A DNA stretch of 18,486 nucleotides from Lichenicola sp964242425 (GTDB taxonomy: Bacteria > Pseudomonadota > Alphaproteobacteria > Acetobacterales > Acetobacteraceae). This document shows, piece by piece, positions 7,186 through 14,210 of the stretch (positions within the stretch are counted from its first letter, which is position 1; the number at the start of each line of letters is the position of its first letter). The stretch lies in NCBI GenBank assembly GCA_964242425.1, contig CAXTCK010000048.1:1-18486 (forward strand), read 5' to 3'. The position numbers were made by a program, and so were the translations under genes. The notes under the pieces were generated by a model. It was not told the DNA's origin. It saw only the letters and a list, made by a program, of their open reading frames with translations, and did no database searches.

Positions 7186-9029
7186 CGCACCCGACGAGTG
7201 CCGTGCTGGAACTGCAGGCGCTGTCGGTGTCCCTGCCGGCGCATGACGGCAGCGGGCTGGTGCCGGTGCTCGAGGCGCTGGACCTGCGGGTGCAGGCCGG
7301 CGAGATGACCGCGCTGGTGGGCGAAAGCGGCTCCGGCAAGACGGTCGCCGCCCTGGCGGCGATGCGCCTGCTGCCGCGCGGCAGCCACGCTTCCGGTCAT
7401 GTCCGCTTTGACGGCCTGGACCTGCTGGCCGAGGACGAGCGCCGCATGCGACGCCTGCGCGGCCGCATCGGCATGGTGTTCCAGAACCCGCTATCGGCGC
7501 TGAACCCGAGCGCCACGGTCGGCGCGCAGGTGGCGGAAGGCTACCGGCTGCACGAGAACGGCAGCCGGGCGCAGGCGCGCCGGCGTGCGGTCGAGCTGCT
7601 GGGCGAGGTTGGCATCCCGGACCCGGCGCGGCGCCTGGACGACTACCCGCACCAGTTCTCCGGTGGGCAGCGGCAGCGCGTGATGATCGCGGCAGCCCTG
7701 GCCTGCGACCCGCGCGTGCTGATCGCGGACGAGCCCACCACCGGGCTCGACCCGCTGGTGGCGCGGCAGATCCTGGCGCTGCTGGGCCGGCTGCAGCGCA
7801 GCCACCGGCTGGGCGTGCTGTTCATCACCCACGACCTGTCGATCGTGGAGGCGCACGCCGACCGGCTGACGGTGCTGTATGCCGGCCGGGCGGTGGAGTG
7901 GGGCGAGGCGCGCCGGTTCTTCGGCCTGCCGCGCCACCCCTACAGCCAGGCCCTGCTGGCCGCGGTGCCACGGCTGGGCCAGCACACGCTGCGGGGGATC
8001 CCCGGGACTCTGCCGGGCCCGTTGGCGTGGCCGCCCGGCTGCCGCTTCGCGCCGCGCTGTTCGTACCACCGGCCGCCCTGCGACGACGGCTATCCTCCGG
8101 CGCTCGGCGGTGCCGGCGACGCGGTCTGCTGCCTTTATCCGCCGGCGCCGCCCATGACTCCGGCGCAATCCTTGAACATCGTTCACGGGACGCCGGCGGA
8201 AGCCGCCGCGGCACGGCCCGCGGCGGCGCTTCTGGCGCTGGAACGTGTGACGGTGCGTTATTCCGGCCTGGGGCGCCGGGAAGCGGCTCCCGCCCTGCAG
8301 GAGGTGTCCCTGGTGCTCCGCCGCGGCGAATGCCTCGGCATCGTCGGCGAAAGCGGCTCGGGCAAGTCGACGCTGGGGCGGGCGATCCTGCACATGCTCC
8401 GGCACGAGGGCCGCATCCTGCTGGATGGCCAGGTGGTGGCGGCGCTGCCGGGGCCGGAACGCAGGCGGGCGCTGCGGCGGATACAGCCGGTGTTCCAGGA
8501 TCCGCGGGAGTCGCTCAACCCGCGCCTGCGCATACGCGACGCGCTGGCAGAGCCGCTCCGGCTGGACGGCCTGTTCGACCGGGCCCGGCTCGACCGCGAG
8601 GTGGCGATCCTGCTGGGCAAGGTCGGGCTCGACCCGTCGCTGGCCGGACGCCTGCCCGGGCAGATCTCCGGCGGCCAGGCGCAGCGCGTGGCGGTGGCAC
8701 GGGCCCTGGCGGCACGCCCGGAGATCATCGTGCTGGACGAGCCCACCTCGGCGCTGGACGTGTCGACGCAGGCGATGCTGCTGAGCCTGCTTCGCGATCT
8801 TGCCCGAAGCGAGCGCGTCGCCCTGGTGATGATCAGCCACGACCTCGCCGCGGTTGGCGCGCTGGCGGACCGGATCGCGGTGCTGAAGGATGGCCGCGTC
8901 GTCGAGATGGCGGACACCGCCGCCTTGATCGCGGGCCCGGCGCACGCCTACAGCGCCGCCCTGGTCGCCACCGCCCCGCGCGTGCCGGACGCAGCCGGAC
9001 CGGCGATGCGGCCGTCGGCCGCTTCCTGA
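7182..9029 (+). CDS. Peptide-type ABC transporter ATPase with two fused nucleotide-binding domains
   Basis: The 615-aa protein joins a DppD-like and a DppF-like ATPase, as in GsiA and YejF. Domain 1 has Walker A GESGSGKT (47-54), signature FSGGQRQR (about 159-166) and Walker B LIADEPTTGLD (about 180). It is followed by the oligopeptide-ATPase cysteine region with Cys 287, 293, 300 and 316/317. Domain 2 has Walker A GESGSGKST (389-397), signature ISGGQAQR (about 495) and Walker B IVLDEPTSALD (about 520). Both sites look catalytically intact. The start is the ATG of the ATGA overlap with the permease; the frame is open far upstream into the permease gene, but that extension is a shadow. It energises the importer encoded just before it. 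Confidence 0.95.
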   Translation: MTHPTSAVLELQALSVSLPAHDGSGLVPVLEALDLRVQAGEMTALVGESGSGKTVAALAAMRLLPRGSHASGHVRFDGLDLLAEDERRMRRLRGRIGMVFQNPLSALNPSATVGAQVAEGYRLHENGSRAQARRRAVELLGEVGIPDPARRLDDYPHQFSGGQRQRVMIAAALACDPRVLIADEPTTGLDPLVARQILALLGRLQRSHRLGVLFITHDLSIVEAHADRLTVLYAGRAVEWGEARRFFGLPRHPYSQALLAAVPRLGQHTLRGIPGTLPGPLAWPPGCRFAPRCSYHRPPCDDGYPPALGGAGDAVCCLYPPAPPMTPAQSLNIVHGTPAEAAAARPAAALLALERVTVRYSGLGRREAAPALQEVSLVLRRGECLGIVGESGSGKSTLGRAILHMLRHEGRILLDGQVVAALPGPERRRALRRIQPVFQDPRESLNPRLRIRDALAEPLRLDGLFDRARLDREVAILLGKVGLDPSLAGRLPGQISGGQAQRVAVARALAARPEIIVLDEPTSALDVSTQAMLLSLLRDLARSERVALVMISHDLAAVGALADRIAVLKDGRVVEMADTAALIAGPAHAYSAALVATAPRVPDAAGPAMRPSAAS

Positions 9030-9206
9030 TCGGGCGCCCGGTCGGCCGGGAACGGCTTGATCCGGCACGGGCAGGCCGGGCTCCAGGGGGTCCGGTGCTT
9101 GTCGGATGGTCCGGTTCCGTGGGAGGCGTGCGGTTGCGGCGCCGGTCCCGGATGGGCCGCTTGCGCGCCCTGTCCGTCTCGTCGGGACGGTGCTGGTGGA
9201 GAAGGG

Positions 9207-10021
9207 ATGTCGGGCTTCACCGACCTTGCCGGGCAAGGCCCGCTGCAGCTGGGCGAGCTGACGCTGGCGTTCGTGCTGTCGGCGCTGGTCGGCCTGGAGC
9301 GCGAGATACGGCAGAAGGCGGTGGGCTTGCGCACCGACACCCTGGTGGGCGTGGCGGCCGCGTTGTTCATGCTGATCTCCAAGTACGGCTTCAACGACGT
9401 GCTGGCGCAGGAACGGGTGGTGCTGGACCTGTCGCGGTTGGCGGCGCAGGTGGTGTCGGGGATCGGCTTCATCGGCGGCGGCGTGATCTTCATGCGGCGC
9501 GACCTGGTGCGGGGCCTGACCACGGCGGCCTCGTCTGGCTCACCGCGGCAGTCGGCATGGCGTGCGGCGCCGGGCTGCCGGTACTGGCGCTGGCCACCAC
9601 GCTCGGGCATTTCGTGATCATGCTGGGGTTCCCGGTGATGGTGCGCCGCTTGAAGCGGCACCGCCGCACCGTCAGCGCGATCCACATCTCCTACGCCGAC
9701 GGGCGCGGGCTGCTGCGCACCATCCTGGTCCGCTGCACCGAACTGGGCTTCGCGATCGACCAGGTGCGGCTGAGCCGGCCCGGACAGGTGCCGGGTGCGG
9801 GTGATCAGGCGCAGGACGCGCTCGACGAGGAGAATGTCGGCGCCGGGCTGGCGGACGCCAGGGTTGCGAGCAACGGGGGCGCGGGCGGCCTGGACGGCGG
9901 GCTGGTCAGCCTGCACATGCAGGTGATCGGCAAGCGGCCGGTGTCGCACCTGGTGGCGGGGCTGGTCGACATAGACGGGGTGGCGGAGGTGGGGGTCGCC
10001 GACGGGTCCGATCTCGACTGA
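9207..10021 (+). pseudogene. MgtC/SapB family membrane protein gene, split by a -1 frameshift
   Basis: The N-terminal part starts at ATG 9207 (GGAGAAGGG just before it) and matches the MgtC/SapB domain: LSALVGLEREIRQKAVGLRTDTLVG, then GIGFIGGGVIFMRRD and GLTTAAS. At 9531-9533 the frame is lost, but the family sequence continues in another frame as VWLTAAVGMACGAG, further helices, and a C-terminal ACT-like domain (VSLHMQVIGKRP, ending at TGA 10021). Adding one G after 9533 would restore GLTTAASVWLTAA and a protein of about 271 aa. MgtC proteins affect magnesium homeostasis and inhibit F1Fo ATP synthase in some pathogens; here the role is unknown. The break may be a real mutation or a sequencing error, and no slippery heptamer supports programmed shifting. 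It lies 177 bp after the transporter operon. Confidence 0.85.
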
Positions 10022-10058
10022 GTGCCGCGTCGGCGACAATGGGATGCAGCCAGCGCCC

Positions 10059-11885
10059 TCACCCGCGGGATCGTGCCTCGATCTGGCTGGCCGTGAGGTC
10101 CGGATCCGCCAGCACGTCGCGCAACGGTTGCAGCAGGCTCCCGCAGGACTTCCAGCGGCCCACGCTGCGGGCATGGATCGGCGCCCTGACCTGGGTAAGG
10201 CTCGACGAGCGAACCGGCCGCTTGGTTTCGAAGAAGCGCAGGCAGTTCTCGTTCCAGGGCAGTCCGCAGAAGTCGAGCATCCGCCGGATGGTCTCGGCGG
10301 GCTCGGCGACCAGGGCCTCGTAGTCCACCTCCAGCAGGCGGGACGCCGGCAGCAGGCTGCGCCAGTGCGCCATCAGTCGCCTGTAGGCTTTGTAGTACAG
10401 GCCGATCTCCGACAGGACGTAGCTGTATTCGTGCCCGGTGGTGAACAGCCTGGAATAGCACGACAACCCGACATCCATCGGATCGCGCCGGCAGTTTATG
10501 ATCCTGGCTTCGGGCAGCATCAGGTTGATGAGGCCGATGTGGCGGAAGTTGTCGGTTCTCTTGTCCACCGTACGGCGTTCGTTGCCGGCCCTTTGCCGCG
10601 CGGAAAGCAGGTAGGATCGGCCTAGGGCGCACACGTCCTCCCGCGACCAGGCGTTCATCCGCTCCGCGAGGCCCGGCGCGCCTGCCTCGTCCGGCACGCG
10701 GAACAAGGGGTCCACCAGGGCCGGCTCGCCGATCGCGTGGATCTCCGGGTGCGACGCGAGGATCTGCTCCACCAGCGAGGTGCCGGACCGGGGCATGCCG
10801 ACCACGAAGATCGGCGCCTCGGCAGCGGCCCGTGACGTGGCCCCCGACATGGCCTCGGCGGAACGGAGGGATGCGGCGTTCTCGTGCGAGAAGGCTTCGG
10901 CGAGGGCGAGCATCCGTCGCTCGTCGTCGTGCACGCTGTAGTGGAAGCTGGTTCTGACCATGGGACTTGCCGCATGGAGGTGGACGAAGGCCTCCTCGAC
11001 CCGGGCGTCGTTCAGGTGGATGTGGGCCAGCGCGTAATGCAGCTGGATCTTCTCCATCCACTGCTGCGTCTCGCCCAGGCGCTTCTCCATCGCGTCGATG
11101 GCCGGATCGCCGGGTGTCAGCCGGGTGGTGATGGCGCGGTCATACATGATCGACACGAGGTCGGATCGATCGGCCACGGCCATGGCACGCGCGAACCCTT
11201 CGTTCTCCCCTTCCCCGTTCTGGATCCTCAGCACCGTTCGGTCCGCGATGATCCGGCCGGGATGAGGCGAAAGGGCTTCGGCCTTGTTGAAAGCAGACAG
11301 GGCCGCGTGGTCACGATCCAGGGCCAAGTCGAGCAGTCCGCGTTCCCGCCAGACGCCGGGATGTTCCGGATAAAGATCGAGGACGCGCCTGCACGCGGCC
11401 ACGGCTTCTTCCAGCCGGTCCGCCTGACGAAGAAGGGCCACGCGCCGGATCAGGATCAGGACGTCGTCCGGATGCGCGGCCTCGGCCCGGTCGAGAAGCT
11501 CCAGGGCATCCGGATAACGACGACGACATTGCTCGACGGTCGCGGCGGCGAGGAAGCCGGGCAACGACGACCCTTCCATCTCCATGGCTGTTCGAGCGTG
11601 GCGGGATGCCTCCGCGAACGAGCCGGCCTCGCAGAGCAGGAAGGCCAGGCTGGCGTGCGTGGCCGCCGCCTCGTCCAGTTCCAGGCTCGCCCGGTAGGCA
11701 GCGATGGCCGCGCGCAGGTCGCCGAGCCTGTGGCGCAACGAGGCGAGGACGCCGAAGCTGCTCGACATGCGCCGCTCGAGAAGCGCCGCCGCGTCGCTGA
11801 GACGGCCGCTTTTTATCAGGTCGGAGATGGTCAGGGCGTTGCCGGCTGCCGTCGGGACGCCTTCGACACCCTGAACTGCTGCCAT
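10059..11885 (-). CDS. TPR-repeat sulfotransferase family protein
   Basis: The 608-aa protein has an N-terminal half of helical TPR-like repeats (about residues 20-330, for example RLGDLRAAIAAYRASLELD and RYPDALELLDRAEAAHPDD). The C-terminal half is a PAPS-dependent sulfotransferase domain. The 5'-phosphosulfate loop is clear (FVVGMPRSGTSLVEQILASH, about 358-377), as is the 3'-phosphate motif (CRRDPMDVGLSCYS, about 464-477); a LEVDYEALVAEP segment and a C-terminal RAPIHARSVGRWKSC complete the fold. Enzymes of this architecture transfer sulfate to carbohydrates, lipids or proteins; no acceptor can be named. There is no signal peptide, so it is probably cytoplasmic. The start ATG at 11885 has only a weak Shine-Dalgarno sequence. 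It is divergent from the beta-helix gene and convergent with mgtC, with only 37 bp and no obvious terminator between them. Confidence 0.92.
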   Translation of the reverse strand: MAAVQGVEGVPTAAGNALTISDLIKSGRLSDAAALLERRMSSSFGVLASLRHRLGDLRAAIAAYRASLELDEAAATHASLAFLLCEAGSFAEASRHARTAMEMEGSSLPGFLAAATVEQCRRRYPDALELLDRAEAAHPDDVLILIRRVALLRQADRLEEAVAACRRVLDLYPEHPGVWRERGLLDLALDRDHAALSAFNKAEALSPHPGRIIADRTVLRIQNGEGENEGFARAMAVADRSDLVSIMYDRAITTRLTPGDPAIDAMEKRLGETQQWMEKIQLHYALAHIHLNDARVEEAFVHLHAASPMVRTSFHYSVHDDERRMLALAEAFSHENAASLRSAEAMSGATSRAAAEAPIFVVGMPRSGTSLVEQILASHPEIHAIGEPALVDPLFRVPDEAGAPGLAERMNAWSREDVCALGRSYLLSARQRAGNERRTVDKRTDNFRHIGLINLMLPEARIINCRRDPMDVGLSCYSRLFTTGHEYSYVLSEIGLYYKAYRRLMAHWRSLLPASRLLEVDYEALVAEPAETIRRMLDFCGLPWNENCLRFFETKRPVRSSSLTQVRAPIHARSVGRWKSCGSLLQPLRDVLADPDLTASQIEARSRG

Positions 11886-12144
11886 GGAACCCGCTCGCGT
11901 CGTGACGAGGAAACCGTTTGCGCCGACCTTATAGCGGCGGCCGGATCGAGCGGCTACGGCGCGCCGGGAAACGGCAAGGAAGCGTGTGCGGGGACTTGTG
12001 CCGTCGGATCAGCCGCGCGACCTTGCCGCGGTCTCGGCAGGCCGGTGCCTGGCATGGCGGCTCGACGACGCAAGCGGGCCTGGCTCGGGTTCTCCTTGCG
12101 TCCAGGACAGGACGCCGCGCCGTTTCTGCCTCATCCACGTCATC

Positions 12145-12152
12145 AAAGGAAA
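12145..12152 (+). promoter_or_regulatory. Strong Shine-Dalgarno site ahead of the 16-codon ORF
   Basis: AAAGGAAA lies 7 bases before the ATG at 12160, by far the best ribosome-binding site between 11886 and 12213. The beta-helix ATG at 12213 has AGGA immediately against it, too close to work by itself. This suggests ribosomes enter at 12160. The rest of the intergenic region (11886-12144) shows no clear promoter or terminator. Confidence 0.6.
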
Positions 12153-12159
12153 CCCCGTC

Positions 12160-12210
12160 ATGACACGTTCCGGCACGATCGCGACCCGGATGCCCGTGGC
12201 GGATCGATAG
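12160..12210 (+). CDS. 16-aa leader ORF or displaced N-terminus of the beta-helix protein
   Basis: ATG 12160 to TAG 12210 encodes MTRSGTIATRMPVADR. The stop is followed by two bases and then the ATG of the beta-helix gene in another frame. Two readings are open. It may be a short coupled leader whose translation hands ribosomes to the next ATG. Alternatively one base may have been lost near 12207: inserting one base there removes the TAG and gives a continuous 650-aa protein. The sequence alone does not decide. Confidence 0.4.
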   Translation: MTRSGTIATRMPVADR

Positions 12211-12212
12211 GA

Positions 12213-14111
12213 ATGGACGGCGACACCGAGGCGGCCGGCACCGGCGGCGTCTACAGGCTGGCCGAGCACGGCGCCGACGGCACGGTCGGGAACAACAACG
12301 CGGCGATGAAGCGGGCGCTGGCGTTCGCGGCAGACAACCCCGGCACGCGCATCGTGCTGCCGATGGGCGTCACGCAGCTCGACAGCACCGCGGACGACGA
12401 TTTCTGCATCCCGTCCCGCACCACGGTCGAGGGCGAGGATGCGGTCGGCAGCATCGTCAGCTGGAACGAGACCACCAGCTTCAACCTGTTCACCACCACC
12501 CAGACGTCCCGCCTGTCGGACATCCGGATCCGGAACCTTTGCTTCCGCGGCACCTGGGATCCGGCCACGGACATGGTGGGTGTCGCCAGCGGGTCGCCCG
12601 TCTTCCTGGTGGGCGTCGACGGGGTGACGCTGGACAACGTCGTTTCGGAGTACACGCGCGGCTTCGGGCTGTGCGTTCGCGCCAGCACGGAGGTCGCCGT
12701 CACCGGCTGCGTGGTCCGGCACACCGCCACCGACGGCATCAACCTGTCGGAATGCTCCAACGTGTCCGTCACCGGATGCCGCATCTCCCACATCGGCGAC
12801 GACGCGATCTCGGTGCATTCGGACGTGTTCGACACCTTTGGCGTGCGGCGCAACCTGCTGATCAGCGGCAACCACATCTTCGACGCGCAAGGGATCCGGG
12901 TGCTGGCGGCGCGGCAGACCGTGATCTGCGGCAACATGCTGGACACGGTGCTGGAGCTCGGCATCAACGTGCAGACGGTGGCGCCGGACGACAGCCAGGT
13001 GCAGGAAGGGGTGTCGGCGACGCACTCGGTCTCCATCACCGGCAACACCATCACCAACCTGCTCCGGCGCAACAACGTCGACGCCATGAACGGCGATGCC
13101 GACGCCATCCTGATCGACGGCTTCTCGGGCAGGGCCGGCAACGGCCGCGCGGCGCCGGGCGAGACCAGCCCGGGCACCGGCGCCGTGGCCAGCCCGTATG
13201 CCGACTTCCTCGCCAACAGCACCTCGTCGGCGGTACCGACCGCGGGCGCCTACAGCATCGTCGTCAGCGGCAACCATGTCGGCCGCAGCCTGCCCGCCTG
13301 CGACGGCACCGACCCACGCTTCAAGCGGTTCTCCGACTACAAGCAGGGCACGCTCACCTCCAAGACGGGCACCAAGGACCCTTCGCTGTCGGAGGCCGAC
13401 CTGCGCAACAACGGGGTCAGGATCGAGGGCGGGTTCGTGCGCGACGTGCTGGTGGTCGGCAACGGGTTCAGCGGGCTGTACGCGGCGCTGGTGCTGAGCG
13501 GGTCGGGGCATTTCGGCGACATCGGCTTTCGCGCCAACCACGTGGTCGACATGTCGGGCTTCGGCGTGCTGGTCAACGGAGACATGACCATGAACGCGTA
13601 TGTCGAGCACAACCTGTTCGACCTCGATCCGTTCTTCGCGTCGGCGTCGCGCGGCCGCAACGGCACGTGGGCCGACAATGGCGGGCCGATGGCGCTCTAC
13701 AGCAACCAGGGAAGCGGCCTCGTGTTCCGCGGCAACACGGTGCGCAACTGCTGCTACGGCACCAACATCGATCCGTCGGACCCGACCGGCGGGTTCCTGG
13801 TGGAGAACAACCTGGTGGAAGGCGATCCGGTCGAGGTGGACGCGTTCTCGACCGCGAACAAGGGCGTGGGGCTGGTGCATGCGGCAGGCTTCAAGCTGGT
13901 GCACGTGGACAGCGATCCGGCCAGCCCCGGCTACGACACGATCCTGACGACGCCGGTCGAGGCGGCGCCGGCGATGCCGGGAGCCGGCACCTGGATGCAG
14001 GGGGCCTGGGTCAGGAACTCGCGGCCGACTGCGGAGAACCCGGTTCTCGGCTGGCTGCGGCTCACCACGGGGAAGGAGCACGTCCTCGGCACCGACTGGG
14101 TGGCGAGGTAG
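12213..14111 (+). CDS. Right-handed parallel beta-helix protein, pectate-lyase/tailspike-like
   Basis: The 632-aa product begins with a module like the N-terminus of pectate-lyase-3 superfamily proteins (YRLAEHGADGT, NNNAAMKRALAFAADNPGTRIVLP). A long solenoid follows with recurring strand signatures such as VAVTGCVVRHTATDGINLSE, VSVTGCRISHIGDDAISV, LLISGNHIF, VSITGNTI and VLVVGNGFSGLY. The C-terminus (GTWMQGAWVRN...GWLRLTTG...GTDW) resembles the small terminal module of phage-type tailspikes and glycosidase-like proteins. Such folds usually bind or cut polysaccharides; no catalytic set could be assigned. No signal peptide is visible, which is odd for this fold. Start 12213 is the first ATG in frame before the conserved region and has a poor ribosome site of its own. 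The frame stays open upstream to 10884, but that is the shadow of the sulfotransferase. Confidence 0.8.
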   Translation: MDGDTEAAGTGGVYRLAEHGADGTVGNNNAAMKRALAFAADNPGTRIVLPMGVTQLDSTADDDFCIPSRTTVEGEDAVGSIVSWNETTSFNLFTTTQTSRLSDIRIRNLCFRGTWDPATDMVGVASGSPVFLVGVDGVTLDNVVSEYTRGFGLCVRASTEVAVTGCVVRHTATDGINLSECSNVSVTGCRISHIGDDAISVHSDVFDTFGVRRNLLISGNHIFDAQGIRVLAARQTVICGNMLDTVLELGINVQTVAPDDSQVQEGVSATHSVSITGNTITNLLRRNNVDAMNGDADAILIDGFSGRAGNGRAAPGETSPGTGAVASPYADFLANSTSSAVPTAGAYSIVVSGNHVGRSLPACDGTDPRFKRFSDYKQGTLTSKTGTKDPSLSEADLRNNGVRIEGGFVRDVLVVGNGFSGLYAALVLSGSGHFGDIGFRANHVVDMSGFGVLVNGDMTMNAYVEHNLFDLDPFFASASRGRNGTWADNGGPMALYSNQGSGLVFRGNTVRNCCYGTNIDPSDPTGGFLVENNLVEGDPVEVDAFSTANKGVGLVHAAGFKLVHVDSDPASPGYDTILTTPVEAAPAMPGAGTWMQGAWVRNSRPTAENPVLGWLRLTTGKEHVLGTDWVAR

Positions 14112-14117
14112 GGCGAC

Positions 14118-14210
14118 GTCTTGGAGCATCATCCGATCGGATAAAGACGCTCGACAAGACAATGGGCTGGAGCATGTTCCGTGAGCCGACGTGAACGGAT
14201 CATGCTCTAG
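14118..14210. repeat. Palindromic intergenic element (REP/MITE-like)
   Basis: Two hairpins lie in the gap between the convergent beta-helix and mprF-like genes. The left one contains the perfect palindrome atccgatcggat (14131-14142), flanked by gtctt (14118-14122) and aagac (14144-14148). The right one has 13-base arms gagcatgttccgt (14170-14182) and acggatcatgctc (14195-14207) pairing at 12 of 13 positions around a 12-base loop. A third related arm, gagcatcatcc (14124-14134), could also pair with the right arm, so alternative foldings are possible. The terminal TAGAGCATGATCC (minus strand) resembles short palindromic repeats scattered in alphaproteobacterial genomes. It could act as a two-way terminator, although there is no T-run. 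The minus-strand TAG at its edge is the stop codon of the mprF-like gene. Confidence 0.7.

Noticed and set aside
9008..9022. GC-rich hairpin gcggcc-gtc-ggccgc as a terminator of the transporter operon
   Set aside because: It lies inside the end of the coding region and is not followed by a T-run; such short GC palindromes are common at this base composition.
9030..9206. Magnesium riboswitch ahead of the mgtC-like gene
   Set aside because: The 177-bp gap was read for conserved riboswitch patterns and nothing recognisable was seen; a covariance-model search would be needed to exclude it.
9490..9580. Programmed ribosomal frameshift in mgtC
   Set aside because: There is no slippery heptamer at the junction and no clear stimulatory hairpin; a single missing G explains it more simply.
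10884..12212. Long upstream extension of the beta-helix frame
   Set aside because: It is antisense to the TPR-sulfotransferase and lacks beta-helix character; recognisable sequence begins after 12213.
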